Of a stretch of 64,000 nt of DNA, positions 26,409-40,049 are shown piece by piece (the stretch's first letter is position 1; each line of letters opens with the position of its first letter). Made by a program: the position numbers and the translations under genes. Source of the stretch: Ministeria vibrans ATCC 50519 (Eukaryota; Opisthokonta; Filasterea); NCBI GenBank assembly GCA_943704425.1, contig CALSCP010002292.1, forward strand, positions 3,975-67,974, in the 5' to 3' direction. The notes under the pieces are model-generated. The model had not been told where the DNA came from. It did not search any database and worked only from the letters and a program-made list of their open reading frames with translations.

Positions 26409-26594
26409 TGTACGGAAGAGAGAACAAAAAGTGAAAGTTGTTGTGAGTCGTCCGTGAGTAGTAAATGTAGTTCCGACTCAAGCTCAGACTTTGTTTGTAT
26501 CTTGACCTTACTTTGTACATATATAGTACGATCCACAAGTGTGTTTGGTGATCGACCCCGGACAGATTGGTGAAGGGGCCAACGGTGTTCTGAG

Positions 26595-29286
26595 ATGGAT
26601 CCGATTCGCGTGAAGGACGCGACAGCCGTCGCCGCTGGTCTGTGTATGGTATTTCGCGCCTTTGCGCGTCGCATCGAACAGTAAGTTGGGTTCTATGCTC
26701 CGGACGCGCTCGCAATAAGGCACACTACCAAGGAAAAAAACGCACAAAGTGGATGAGATAGCCATTCGCATCCGCACCACTCTCGTGTCTCACTCTCGTG
26801 TCTGCTTCCCTTGACGTATTTATGTCTATGGGCGGCCCGTCCGCATAATATACTAGTTGATAAACACCATCGGATGTTTTAGCCACGCGCCGGTGCTTAC
26901 CGTGCCGCGCGACACGCCAACGCGCGATTCTGTCAGGGCGCACGAGTCGTCGTCGACCGCACCACTCTCGCCAGTCTGCACCACGCCAGCCACCACGGCC
27001 ACCCTTAGCATGGACACGCTACCAGCATCTCCGCTGTTGACACCTGCACCGACGACGGAGCCCGACAGGCCGTCTGCCACACTCGAGATGGAGGAAGTAC
27101 GCTCTCATCCACAGATCTTACTCCTGTGCTCTTTTCTCATGTTGTTCTTTGTTTAGGTACACTTGTCAGCAAAAGCACGCGAACGAGCCGTGCCGAGTGG
27201 ACGACTCTCGCGAATGTTCCACTATGGCACGCTGGCGCTGGGACTGTCGGTGGACGTTGCCAAGTCGACAGCACGGCGAACTCTTCTTGGCGACAATTCG
27301 TCTGCGGGGGCATTGCTCTCGCCCGAGTCAGCCGATCGCCTAGTAACAACTCTTTGTCGCATGAGAGGTGCCGCTCTCAAACTTGGGCAAATGATCAGTA
27401 TCCAAGGTATTCGATTTTCCGTTCGTCAAAGTATGCGGCTCTGATGGAATGTACCATAGACAACGGAGCAATTCCAGATGAAATTCTGCGCGTATTTGAT
27501 CGTGTACGACAGAGTGCCGACTATATGCCTCAGCGGCAACTTGACGTAAGGTTTCAGTCTCTGGTGGATTTTCGTGCTTTGTGTGGGTTTGTATCTAACG
27601 TACACACGCATACACCCACATAGAGTGCGCTCTCGAGCGAGCTGGGTAGCGAATGGCGAACGTTGTTTACTACATTTGACAGGCACCCTATTGCTGCAGC
27701 ATCCCTAGGGCAAGTACACTCGGCCACCATCGCCCTTCCCTCCCCAGACCCCACTAGTACCCTCTCGCTGTCTCCCCTTCGCGTCGCTGTCAAGGTGCAG
27801 TACCCAGGCGTCGCCCAGAGCATCTCTTCCGATCTCTCTGCTGTCCAGTCTCTTCTCAACCTATCAGGTCTCCTTCCAAAGGGGCTTTTTCTTGAAACAA
27901 TGCTCTCCGTCGCACGGTATACACACACACACACACACACATATACGAATTTTTGCATATGCATCTGCTCAGTGTGCCTGTCTGCTCTGTAGCGATGAAC
28001 TCGCGTGGGAAGTGGACTACTTACGAGAAATGGAGTTTATGGAGCGATTCCGGTCTGTTCTCGACGAGCAGTCGGGGTTTGTAGTACCCAGACCAATCGG
28101 AGAGCTCACGACAGAGTGAGTGAATACTCATCAGCGCCTTTTCGTTGTTCACATCATTTTATTTTGTGTTTAGACGAGTATTAGTGTCTGAATTTGCAGA
28201 GGGAGTGTCATTGGAGCATACTCAACATTTCAGTCAGGAGACCCGAAATAGAGTGAGGCTACTTTTCACAAAAAAACAAAAACAAAACAAAAAACTGACA
28301 CTGTGTTGTTTGTTCAGATTGCAGAACGAATGTTAGAATTGTGTTTGCGAGAACTGTTTGAGTTTCAGTTTATGCAAACAGACCCCAATTGGAGCAACTT
28401 TCTCTATTCGCCCAAAACAGATCAGGTTCGGCGCAAAGCAATCCCTTAACAATCATTGTTCAAACAGTTTTCTGTTCTGTTGTTAGATCACTCTGCTTGA
28501 TTTCGGTGCTTCTCGAGCATTTGATGATTCGTTTCTGGATCCTTATCTGCGCACCATTGAATGTGCTTCTGTTGGCGATCGGTCCGTTTCCTTTGAATCT
28601 CAATTGTTTCGCTAAATTATTATGTGATTGTGCATTTGCAAGGTAGCGTTTGAGCCTGTTCCCGCGATCAGTTNNNNNNNNNNGAGGTTGTTCCCCCTGG
28701 GTGGTGGTGGTGGTGGCGTGTGTGTGTGTATGTGTTAGGGAGGGAGTAACGCGCTATTCGCACACGCTTGGCTATCTGACGGGCAACGAAACACAAGTAA
28801 GCAATGTACAAGACGCAACAAGAAGCTGTTGACTGACGTTGGTGGGTTGTGTGCAGCCGATGGTGGATGCGCACACGGAGAGTGTCATGTTGCTTGCGCG
28901 ACCCTTTGCCACCGATCTTCCCTTTGATTTCTACCGACAAGACGTCACATCTAAAGTGCGTCAACTTATTCCCGTCATGCTCCACCAGCGACTCACCGTA
29001 AGCCAGAGATCGTTTTTTTTATTCATAGTTTGTGCTTAGCATTTGTGAGTGTGAGTGTGAATGGATATAATATATATATGTGTGTGTGTGAATTAACCCT
29101 GTTCACCAGGCTCCTCCGCGCGAGACCTACTCTCTTCATCGGAAGTTGTCCGGGACCTTTCTTCTCTGTGCTCGACTGCGGGCCAATATATCGTGCGGTC
29201 CGGTCTTTCGTCGCTACTCGGAGATGTATCGCGCTCGACTCGCAGCCCAATCAAGCGAACCAACCAGTAGAGACGTACCAATTTAG
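26595..29286 (+). CDS. COQ8: Atypical kinase/ATPase COQ8 (ADCK3), coenzyme Q biosynthesis
   Basis: 569 aa in twelve exons: 26595-26680, 26883-27096, 27157-27406, 27460-27545, 27624-27916, 27993-28115, 28174-28252, 28318-28425, 28487-28581, 28739-28796, 28857-28997 and 29110-29286. Mitochondrial UbiB-family protein. Hallmarks are the KxGQ motif in [12 protein letters not shown], the Ala-rich loop AAASLGQVH in place of a Gly-rich loop, [29 protein letters not shown] and [11 protein letters not shown]. The N-terminus has a linker rich in Thr, Pro and Ser. A 10-base assembly gap lies in intron 9 and does not interrupt coding sequence. Confidence 0.95.
28674..28683. other. Assembly gap (10 N) in COQ8 intron 9
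   Basis: Ten undetermined bases just upstream of a GGT/GT-rich tract. The exons on both sides join in phase (GATCG / GGAGGGA), so the coding sequence is probably complete. Confidence 0.98.
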
Positions 29287-29481
29287 TCACGACCAATTTC
29301 ATTGGGGCATGTGCTATGATTCACAACCTGTGGATTTTTTTTGTAAATACTGAAGAAATGGCGCCTGTTTTGAAATTCGTTGATGAATAATATTTTTTCG
29401 TTATTATTTTTTTTTTCTAATTTCGACACACGGGCTCTTTCTCTCTCTATCTCTCTTGCTGCTCTCGTTTGCTGTTGTGCC

Positions 29482-30562
29482 ATGTCAGAGCTCCCTATTG
29501 TGTGGGAGGATGTCCTGAATGCCGTTCGTTCGGCTGCGAAACAAAGTGAATCTCTTCTCGAAGTAAGGACCACGGCCACAATCGGCGACCCCCCACCATG
29601 GCAGGTCACCATCACACGCATACGCGCGCTATGCAGACGTCTTGCTCCTGCAACGCGTCTTTGTTTGTCTCCTACTTGTTGTCGACGAAGCCAAATGAGG
29701 AGAAAATGATGTGCTCTCCTTTCTCAGTGGCCTCTGTTTGCGTGTAGGATTGTAGAGACCGTTTGCGTCTGGCAGTGAAGCGCGAGAAATCGCTGCAAGA
29801 AGAGCTGGAAAGGTTCGAACGGCAAACGCGTTCGGTTTTCGCGCTGAATGTGTTTTTCTCTCCTCATTTTCAGATTACGCGGCGAATGCGCAGCGCTCAA
29901 GCGGGAGAGTCAGTCGGACGACAGCATGCTTCGACAAGAGTTGCGTAGGTAGGGAGCCGGTCGTTGTCATGGCCTGTTGCTGACCGTGTGGCGTTTTCGC
30001 AAAACAGCGTCCGTTGCGAACGCGATCTGTTCAAGGCGCAGCTGGAAAAGAAAAAGACCGAGGTGCACGAGAGGACCGTGCAGCAGGAGCGCGATGAAGC
30101 ATACGTTGCCAGGTGGAAGAAGTTTGCCGAGGCAGTTCGAAGTACGCACTGATGGCATACTTGTGTACAGTTACAATAGTTAATAGCACTCATGTTGTAG
30201 AGAAGCGGGAGAAGCAACAGATCGCATCCACTGGTGCCGGCTATGTATCATCAGTGACGTCTCCGGCATTCACTGCAACTGATGTTACACCGCCCACCGC
30301 TACCTCAACCACGCCAACAAATTCATCTGTCACACCCATTACGCCACCGCCCTCTGTGCGTCGCGCTCCGCTGGTGTCTCTCATATCTCGTCTGGACGAC
30401 ACGCCGTCGTCCCCACGCAAGGATGCTGTTAGAAAACGTGCGCGAAGTGAAGACGAAGCGGATGAGGAAGAAGAGGACGAGGATGAAGAGGAGACGCGAG
30501 GGTACGACGACGTGGAGGAAGTAGCAGAGGCAGCAAGCAGCACCAAAATCAACAGCAACAGC

Positions 30563-30598
<36 letters not shown>

Positions 30599-31616
30599 AG
30601 CAGCTGTAATATCGACTTTCCCACCACTAGCACTAGTTCCACAACTGCCAGTAGCGAGACGCCCATATGTATGACGACGATGCGGACGTCGCTGAAACGG
30701 TCGCGACATTCGCTGACTCTCGATCGAACCAAATCGGCGCGTCGTTTGCGCTACAACAGCACGGTGACCGTGCACGATGCAGTCACAAAGGAGTGCGTGA
30801 AGGAGCCCCTCGTGGCCGGCAGCCAGTCGACGGAAGATAGCCAAAACTGTGTGCGCACGGTCGTGGACGAGTCATCCATCAAAAAAGTTGCTGGCGGACC
30901 ATCCTTGTCGATTGGCGACGACGAAGACGACGACTCGCCCATGCGTCCTCCTTCACCTGCCTTTCCCATGAGTTCTGTCGTTGCCAAGGAACAACAAAAG
31001 CGCTCTCCCTCTTCGTCGGATGCAGAAGATGCAACGGCACACAAGAGCAATGGACACGCGGAAGACGACGAGGACACCACCGCCGAGTCTCAGTCTCAGT
31101 CTCAACACAGTGTCATCTCTGTGCCTTCCTACTCCGCCTCCATCGCATCTTTTCCTCTTGATCAACAACAACAACCGCAACAACATCAACAACAACAACA
31201 GCAGCAGCAGCAGCAGCACCACCACCACCACCAGTTAACAAAGATCCAACCGCAAGCGTCATCACAAATGTCCACCGTCGTGCGCCTCTCACCGGCTCTC
31301 AATACACCGCAGCATCGTATTTATGGCAATCTCGGGTTCAACTACTCGGCAGCCGTACGTCACAAGGAAGACCGCGTCAATCTCTTTGCGGAATTCTGCA
31401 CCGAATGCGTTGAGGTAATCCAGCATGAGCGTTCACCGTTGCCCCACTCATGTACTCAACTTGTTGTAGTGGTACCGCAGTGTCTACAACGGCGATGAAG
31501 AAAAAATGTACGAGGAGCTGCATCAAACGGGGCGCCACCGACACGTCTGCCCGCGCACGCGCCCCCTCGCCCCCGGCTACTGGAGCGTCTCCTTTCGTGA
31601 CTCCGGCGACTTATAA
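29482..31616 (+). CDS. RBBP8: CtIP/Sae2/Ctp1-like DNA end-resection factor
   Basis: 571 aa. Exons 29482-29562, 29748-29812, 29874-29948, 30008-30141, 30201-31414 and 31470-31616. By homology it is the MRE11 cofactor for double-strand-break resection. N-terminal coiled coil (about residues 20-120), then a long disordered middle with Glu/Asp, Asn, Ser and Gln/His runs. The last 60 residues match the Sae2/CtIP C-terminal domain: HKEDRVNLFAEFCTEC (CxxC), TGRHRH and PGYWSVSF, corresponding to CKEC, SRHR and FWEVGF in CtIP. Low overall conservation is normal for this family. It is the only clear head-to-tail neighbour pair with COQ8. Confidence 0.82.
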
Positions 31617-31786
31617 TGTAACTACTACCTTTACCGAAACCTGTCCTTTCCATACTTGTGATTACCAATGCGATTTATATGCTCACCAGCACACACATTA
31701 TAAAATTGATTTACACGACAGACGGAACACAATAATTATTATAGAATAAATTTTTATATTTTATTACTCACTCTTTGTGAGCACTG

Positions 31787-32556
31787 TTAAAACATGTCGT
31801 CTTCATCGGCGGTGAGTTCTTCGAGACGCACAAAAGTCTTAGACTGTTTGCCCGATGAGGAGGTACCGGTGCAGCAGCAAAGAACGCGAGCCCAAAAATT
31901 CGAATGGGGTAGCTGGGCAAAACCGGACTGGCCGGCGATGAAGCGACGATAGGAGATGCCGAGGATGCAGTAGAGAGCGAGGACGCCAAAAAGAGCACCC
32001 GCCACTGCACCGACAATGAGCGCAGACGACACGGACGAGCCTGACGCACACGGCGGAGGAGTGCGCACACCGCACGAAGCAATGGCCGCATCAAACGTAT
32101 CAAGAGCATTAGGGCTGGTCGAGAGCAAGTCAAAGGTGCTTCCTGCACAACAGCCTAGCGAATCAATCATATCCTGCGCTTGTGTCACACAATCGGGTGG
32201 ACATGCGTCCGCGCCGTGTATGGTGCGGTAGTCCTTCCAATACGTGATATTGTAGCAAAAGTCATTCTGCACAGCAACCTGCTGCGTCTCTTGCAGCATT
32301 GCGTAGTCCACCATTGCTTCGGAGCAAAACTGTCCATGCGCATTCTTGGTACACAGATACTCAAGTCCCTGCAATGCCTGCGCAGCGTCCGCAGCGCCTG
32401 TCACATTGGTCGTCGATTCAGTCATGCATTGTGTGAGAACATGAAGAAACTGAGAAGAACAAAGACAACGACAAAAGTGAGTGAGAGAGACAGGAAGGGA
32501 GGGAAAGCAAAGCGTGAGAGAGAAGAAGAAGAAGAGCATGTTTGTATGTGTGTAAC

Positions 32557-32652
<96 letters not shown>

Positions 32653-33211
32653 GAGGACACTGGATCGCACCTTGGGCCAGCAGCCGCTGGGACATATCAC
32701 TCCGTTGAAAATGGTCACAACTTCTTGACCGGCGGCTTTGACTTGGGGCAAGTTGTTTTTGATCACATCGCACTCTGCGCCCTGCGTGAGCACGTCGGAG
32801 CATGCCCCCACCTGCAGTGTGATGGGGTTTGCGTCAGAGACTACAAAAGGGGGAAATCCGCTCACCTGTTCAAGCACCGCAATGTTATCGGCCCCCATGA
32901 GGTTGTATGCCTTGAACAGCACTGCCCCGCATTCGTTGTTGTTCAGCGTGAACTCGACAAAGGCCTACGAGGGAAGCGGGAGGGTCGGAAGTGGTCAAAA
33001 TAGGCGACAGACGGAAATGCGGGTCGCGACGTACACTCTGGCACGCCTGCTGCGTGCTGTCGGTATCGACGCCGCCAGTGTCGGTATTGCGCGTGCGGAC
33101 GCTGTGGGCAATCACCAAGGCGTTTGTCATCTGGAGATGTTGCGAAAGCAGAGTGTCTTCGGACGCAACGCACACCGCCGCGAGGGTGCCAAACAGGATA
33201 GCACAGCGCAT
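31787..33211 (-). CDS. Orphan cysteine-rich type I membrane protein
   Basis: 359 aa. Exons 33211-33035, 32964-32866, 32811-32671 and 32449-31787. Begins with a signal peptide (MRCAILFGTLAAVCVAS). A Cys-rich ectodomain with possible N-glycosylation sites (NVT, NIT) follows, then a transmembrane helix (ALIVGAVAGALFGVLALYCIL) and a short cytoplasmic tail. The tail has a CCC cluster and an acidic end (ELTADEDDMF). The exon 3 acceptor at 32811 is chosen because the alternative shifts frame. I do not recognise the family. Intron 3 holds a 90-bp (GA)n tract on the plus strand. Confidence 0.72.
32556..32649 (-). repeat. (GA)n/(CT)n microsatellite in intron of Cys-rich gene
   Basis: More than forty GA dinucleotides on the plus strand, CT on the coding strand, with one AAAG interruption. 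Confidence 0.95.
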
Positions 33212-33417
33212 CGGCAACAGTGGGGCAACGTAGAATGCTGATCAAATAATGTACTGCGAAGACAGCGAAGTGCGAATCAGATCAGCGAGTTTCGAATGAA
33301 TCGAATCGAAAGCTTAAAAAGTGAAAAAATAATTTTTCACACATTTTGGCGCTGCCCCCTTCTTAGCGCGTCAAGAGATCGTTCGTATAGCGACAGGTGT
33401 CTACAGAGTGGAGCATC

Positions 33418-35114
33418 ATGTCGAAGCGCGGGCGCAGGGACGAGCAGCAGGCAGCACGCAAGCGCAAGCATGCCGACACGGACGCACGCGACACGGTACG
33501 CGACACACGCGCCCCCGCAGGCCCCCGCGCCCCCCTGGCCACGCTCGCTGGCGTGCGTGCTTCCTCTCTGTGTCTTTGGCTGCTCTCACTCTCTGTGTCT
33601 CTCTCTCTCACTTTGTCACTTCGTCACTTTGTCATTTTGTCAATTTGTCAATTTGTCTCCATCTCATCTCTCACTCTCACTTTTTCTCCCTCTTTTCTTC
33701 AGCTTCTTGCTGAGATTCGTAAACTCGAAGACCAAGTCAAAGAAGATCTCAAACACGCCAATGGCATTGCGACATTGCTCGATCATTTTCAAGTACCCTC
33801 TGACTAATTGTGACACTGCCCACTTCATACTCACACATCCTTCTTCTCTCTATCCACATATACTATTCATTCTTCTTCTTCTTCTTCTTTTTCTTCGTCT
33901 CTCTCTATCGCTTTGTTTCTTTCTCCTTCCTTTCTCTCTCTTTCTCTCTTTCTCTCTAGGATGAGAGACGACGTGTGGCGCATGCTGCGATGCATTCGCT
34001 TCATCGAATTTTTCAAACTGTCATCGCTGACGACTTGGACGGCTGTCAGAAGATGAAGAAGAAGCAGGAGGAGAAGAAGAACAATAAGAAGAAGAAGTCG
34101 AAAGATACCGCGGGGATGGGGGATGATGATGACGACGACACGGCGGCCAGTGCCGTTGCTGACTGGCTTCGTGCGCGTCGTCAGGACTTTCTTCGTGCTG
34201 TCGTTGCCGCTGTCCATCGCGAAGGAATCCGCGTGCCCGCACTACTCGTGCTCATGGAACTGGTGCGAGGAGAGAGTCGTCGACTGGGACGTTTTGCCAC
34301 CGCATTGTTTCAGCGTGTGATCGAAACGCTGCTCAAGCTAAATGGAGGTGGTGAGGCGGACAACAATGAGACGGAGGGCGCCAGTACAGCTGCCGTCAAA
34401 AAGACGCTGGTTGGCGGCGAGGAGGACAACCCACTTGATCGGTTCGTCGAGGACTTTCTCAAGCAGTTCGACGACGTGCGCATGTACACATTGCGTGCGA
34501 TTGCCACGCACGTCCAGTCGGACAAGCGCGTTTCGACTGCTCTCCTTCGCAACGCCTTCTCCATTCTCTACCGTCTCAACATGTGCTCGGCCCAAGAGGA
34601 CCTTACCAGCTTCTTTGTCGAAGAGGACCAGACTCCCGCATTGCGTTCGCTCATCGAGCACAGGTATTGCGAAGTCGGAGTCGCTGAGAGAGCAACAAAA
34701 TGACACACACTCTCTCTAATTCTTAGACGAGCATTCTCGGACTGTTGGATTGGATTCCTGCGACACGCGCTGCCCATTGAGCTGCACAAGCGAGTGCTGG
34801 TCATTCTGCATGCTGATGTCATGCCGCACCTGATCAACGCCAAGCTGCTTGTCGACTACCTGTCCGACTCGTATGCTCAGGGCGGTGTGTGCTCTCTCCT
34901 GGCCCTCAACGGCATCTTCATCCTCATGCAGCATCACCACCTTGAATACCCCCGCTTCTACGCCCGTCTTTACGCCCTCTTTCAGCCCTCCCTCTTTCAC
35001 GTCAAATATCGCGCTCGCTTCTTCCGTCTTGCAAACACGTTTCTTTCCTCCACGTAAGATCACACTCACACATACACATACGTACAGACATACCTTCTCA
35101 TGAAAATTGGCATC

Positions 35115-35200
<86 letters not shown>

Positions 35201-35961
35201 AATGCCACAGACATCTTCCGGCATACCTTGTGGCGTCGTTTGTGAAGCGGCTGGTGCGCCTGACCCTGCATGCGCCCCCGCACGCCCCCGCCCTTGTCAT
35301 TCCCTTTGCCCACAACATGCTCCGCCGCCACCCCATGTGTCGCGTTCTTATCCATCGTGGATCTCAGTCCACAGTCCTTAAAAATATCGAAATTGAATCT
35401 GGTACACCCACACACACACATACATTTATACATACAAGGAGGTTGTGTCTTGGCGTGGTGACTGTATAAGTGGGTTGCATTCTTCTATATAATTATATTT
35501 TTATATATGACTACTTTGTTTCTTCTCTCTATTCCTGTATTTTCTTCTCTCTTTTCCTTCCTTCCTTACTTGCGCTTTCCTTTTCTATTTTTTTTCTCTC
35601 TCTCCGTCTCACAATTTGTTTCCTTCGCCCTTTTTTTTGTCTGTTAAACCAATTTTTGAACTCTGTAGAAACCAAAAAGGATCCGTTCAACTTTGAGGAG
35701 ACAGACCCACAAAAGACAAATGCCATTGACAGCTCACTTTGGGAACTTCAAGTACGCGACAACCAGTTCCACATACATGCACACTCTAACGACCCCATTC
35801 GTCTCTTTAAGATTCTCGACGATCATTTCATGCCGGAAGTGGCGCGACTCGCTCAGATGTTCCGGGCCAAGTTTACGGGCAAACAGGAACTGGATCTTGA
35901 TCCTTTTGTCAGTGTCTCTTACGATTCGGTCAGTCCATCGGTCGATCAAGTGTCATTTTGA
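33418..35961 (+). CDS. NOC4L: Ribosome biogenesis factor NOC4 (CBF/Mak21 family), C-terminus probably lost
   Basis: Nucleolar 40S assembly factor. Exons 33418-33495, 33703-33792, 33960-34663, 34727-35053, 35211-35401, 35669-35751 and 35812 onward. The CBF/Mak21 signature is clear: RVLVILHADVMPHL, GGVCSLLALNGIFILM, FHVKYRARFFRLANTFLSS, HLPAYLVASFVKRL, HNMLRRHPMCRVLI and SSLWELQ. After YDS (35928) the family's last 40 or so residues are not found. Unspliced the frame stops at 35959-35961; spliced at GTCAGT (35929) it would join in phase to the PH-RhoGAP exon at 36440. The 60-nt intron 35752-35811 is a multiple of three without a stop. Confidence 0.88.
35119..35199 (+). repeat. (CT)n tract in NOC4 intron
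   Basis: About forty CT dinucleotides shortly before the acceptor ATGCCACAG. Confidence 0.95.
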
Positions 35962-35994
35962 AACTCATCGCCTTCCTTATTCCTTTGTTCCTTC

Positions 35995-36402
<408 letters not shown>

Positions 36403-36439
36403 ATATTTATATGTTTTTACTAAAACTCTTTTTGCTTAG

Positions 36440-37759
36440 CCGTCGAGCGAGCCGGAGGAGATCATTGACATGCGATCGTGTATGGCCGACTTTGCGTTTA
36501 GCTACAAGAAACGACCGCACGTGTTTCGTGCCAAGACGGCAGACATGAGGCAGTATTTGTTGCAGGCGACCGACGACAACAGCATGTCGCAGTGGGTGCG
36601 AGCCATTCAGGATGCAAGCACCCAGCTTGGGACCGAGGAGGAAAAAGTCAAAATGCTAACGCGCCACCTCGAGGATTTGTCGCACGATGCCGACCATCGA
36701 CGCAACACCAAAGTTGACGTGTCCACGACAGACCTAGATGCCGTAGAACTGACAGATGTGATCAGCAGCGACGACGAAGGTGCATCGGGTGGCAAGAACA
36801 AGGCGCGGCGTCAGAACACGGCCGGCAGCGAAAGTAACCTCTCCTTGGGCAGCGAGCGCAGTAAAAAGAAGCTTACGCAGAAACTGGGTGGGCTGTTTCG
36901 CGGCGGTGGTGGTAGTGGTGCAAGTAGCAAGCGCACGTCGCAGGCCGTTGAGGAGACTGCAGCAGCGGCGAGTGCAGCAGCGGCTCTCCCCGAGTCGACC
37001 TGCTTTGGTGTCGACATGGAGGATTACATGGAGTTCCGCGACGACGAGGGCATTCTCATGCCCGAAGTCATACTCAAATGCATCGAAAAAGTTGAAGAGT
37101 GCGGAATGCAGTCCATGGGAATCTACAGGTACGAACATAATTATAATAAAAATAGAAATAATATAATTATATTAACTCTTTTTTTTAAAAAAAAAAAAAA
37201 AAACTCTCTGTGTAGAGTGTCTGGAAACTCAAGCGAGATCCAAGAGCTCAAGAAACAGTTTAACACAGGGGCACATGCAGTGGACTTGTCCGGCGTCACA
37301 GACGTTAACAATGTCACTGGCGTTCTGAAGGTGACCTACTTAGCCATTCGTATTAATGTATCAAATGCGATGTTGATCCTTTTTTTTTCGCGTCTCTCCT
37401 TGCTTGTAGTTGTATTTCCGCGAATTGCCTGATCCATTGATGACGGACAAGTTTTATCGAACGTTTCTCAACTCGTTTCGAACGGGCACGCACGACGAGA
37501 AGTTGTACGCGATGAAGGACACTCTGGCTCAACTGCCGCTGCTCAACCGACGGGTTCTCAAGACACTGGTGGAGCATCTGTCGCGCGTGTCGCAGTACGA
37601 GGCCGAAAACCGTATGGCCGTGAGTAATCTAGCTATTGTGTTTGGTCCGACCATTTGCCGACCAGCCGTGGAAGACCCTACCCTCATGATGATCGATATG
37701 AATGTGCAGGTACACCATTTGATTAGTAATGGTGTGGGTTATGTTCTTCTCAACACTTT

Positions 37760-37800
<41 letters not shown>

Positions 37801-38702
37801 AGTGTGCTGTAGTGGACGCCTTGATTACGCACCATGAGTGGTTTTTTGACGCGGAGACGTTTACCGATGTGGAGGAGGAGGGTGAAGAAGAGGGCGACGG
37901 CCATGAGGAGGACGAGCGAGTGGATGCTGAGGAAGACACTGGGGACTATTACGATTCAGTGGAAGGGGTCCAGGCGACGGCAGGAGCAGAAGCAGCAGCG
38001 GAAGCCGGTGTTGCGGCGACGACGGATGTGGCAGAAGGTGGCGTGAAAGGAACAGGGAATGGGGAGGATGGTGTTGATGTGGGTGAGGACGGTATTTTTG
38101 ATTTGGTAGACATTACCGGGGAGCATGATGGTGAAGGAGAGATTGAGACAGCAGAGGGAGTTGCGGAGGCACAGTACGATGAGCATGGAAACTACGTTGA
38201 CGAAGACAATGTGTACGATTGTGTGGCGGGAGAAGGCGAATATGTTGAGGATGAAGGGGAATACGCCGAGGAAGACGTCGAGTATGCTGAGGATGATGAT
38301 GGAGAGTATGCCGAAGGAGAGTACGCAGAGGAGCAAGGGTACGACGAGCATGGCAATGCGTACGCGGCAGAAGAGGGCGAGGTGGAGTACGACGAAGATG
38401 GGAATGTGGTGTACGCGGAAGGGTATGATGAGGGAGAGGTGTACGACGACGAAGAGTACGCAGAGGAGGGTGATGTGGAGTACGCAGAGGAGGGTGATGT
38501 GGAGTACGCAGAGGAGGGTGATGTGGAGTACGCAGAGGAGGGTGATGTGGAATACACGGAAGAGGGTGATGAGGGAGCAGAAGCGTACGAGGAAGAGGGC
38601 GGCGCGGTGTATGAGGAGGAGAAGGTGGCGGGCGTGGAAGGGTACGCGCAAGGGGCGGACGCAACGGAGGCGCATGTCGGCTATGGCGATGACGATGCCT
38701 AG
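36440..38702 (+). CDS. PH-RhoGAP protein with acidic repeat tail, 5' end missing
   Basis: Exons 36440-37128, 37216-37330, 37410-37709 and 37803-38702. The first exon starts inside a PH domain: its second half (SYKKRPHVFRAKTADMRQYL, MSQWVRAIQ) is present and its first half is absent. A Ser/Ala-rich linker follows, then a RhoGAP domain with the arginine-finger motif GIYRVSG (split by an intron), LYFRELPDPLM and NRMAVSNLAIVFGPTI. The predicted role is to switch off Rho-family GTPases. The tail is highly acidic and Tyr-rich, with tandem YAEEGDVE units. A first exon could lie in sequence missing at the CT tract. Confidence 0.88.
38455..38562 (+). repeat. 24-bp coding tandem repeat (YAEEGDVE)
   Basis: Four to five near-identical 24-bp units in the RhoGAP tail encode YAEEGDVE; degenerate versions extend upstream to about 38240. 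Confidence 0.9.
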
Positions 38703-38892
38703 TACGACACGGTCGCTAACCCACAGTAACTTTTTTGGTTTTCACTTTTTTTTTCTTGCTGACAACGTTTCGGCCTCTTGTTTGTTGTTTGTTTTCTTGA
38801 CCGAATCTGTACAGAATTATAAAAATATTTTTCTTCCAATACTATGAGAGTGATGAAAGACGATAGTTCAGTTTAATGTACTGCAAAATGTG

Positions 38893-39956
38893 TCAGGACT
38901 GAGGAGTACTGTCATTAGTGGCAGCAGAGACGGTGGGTGCAGCATCGGCAATGGGAGCAGCAGTGGGTGCGACAGCGGTAATAATGGGTGCAGCAGCGAC
39001 AATGGGTGCAGCCGTGGGTGCGACAGCGGCAATGGGTGCAGCCGTGGGTGCGACAGCGGCAATGGGTGCAGCCGTGGGTGTAGCAGCGGCAATGGGTGCA
39101 GCCGTGGGTGCGATATCGGCAATGGGTGCAGCCGTGGGTGCGGCAGCGGCAATGGGTGCAGCAGTGGGTGCGACAGTGGCGGTGGTTGCCGCAGTGGCAG
39201 TGATTGCCGCAGTGGCAGTGGTTGCTGCAGTGGCAGTGGTTGCTGCAGTGGGAGTAGTTGTTGTCGCAGTGGCGATGACTGTTGTGGCGGTGGGCTGTTT
39301 CTTGGGCATAAGGAGCTTTAGCACCTGCGGAGGGTAGAGGAGAGAAATAGGGCCAAAGTGGGAGGCAAACGCCGTGCGCAAGACAGTCTCCTCGTCAATA
39401 GACGAATGCTCAATGGCCAGGCGGTCGCACGTGTCGGCGACAATCACACGGAAGGGCGCCTAAACAAAAATAATTGATGGGTATGAGAACTTCAAAGAAA
39501 AAAAAACGGTCGATTGTGAAGCAGGGTATACCAGAAGAGCGCCAAAGAGCTTCTGAGCCTGTTGACGCTCGACGGGGTTTGCGTTGGGGTCGTTTGCGAG
39601 TCGCTTTGCACGGGCGGCGAGTGCCTCTGCGTGGGGCATGACGCATTCGCGCACGGCAACCGCGCCCATGGCGGCAAAGGCGTGGACGGCGCCAAACGCG
39701 GACGTGAGGGGTTTGGTGTCGTCAGCAACAGCCGCCAGCAGTGTCTTGCCCACACGCCGGCGCAGGTCGGGGTATGCGTCTGCAAAGCGATCGCACACGA
39801 GCGCACTCAAACGCGCCGCAAGCATCCGCAGCTCCCAGTGATCCTCCTGCGGCAGTCCACACAGGTGCTTGCCCACCACGCACGTCAAAATGGCAACGAC
39901 AAGTTGGTGCAACTGTACAAGTGTAGAAGAGGGGACAAACACAATCATATATACTG

Positions 39957-40049
<93 letters not shown>

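Noticed and set aside
29811..29826. GGTTCGAA resembling a tRNA B box
   Set aside because: It is the donor side of a CtIP intron; no A box or cloverleaf can be drawn around it.
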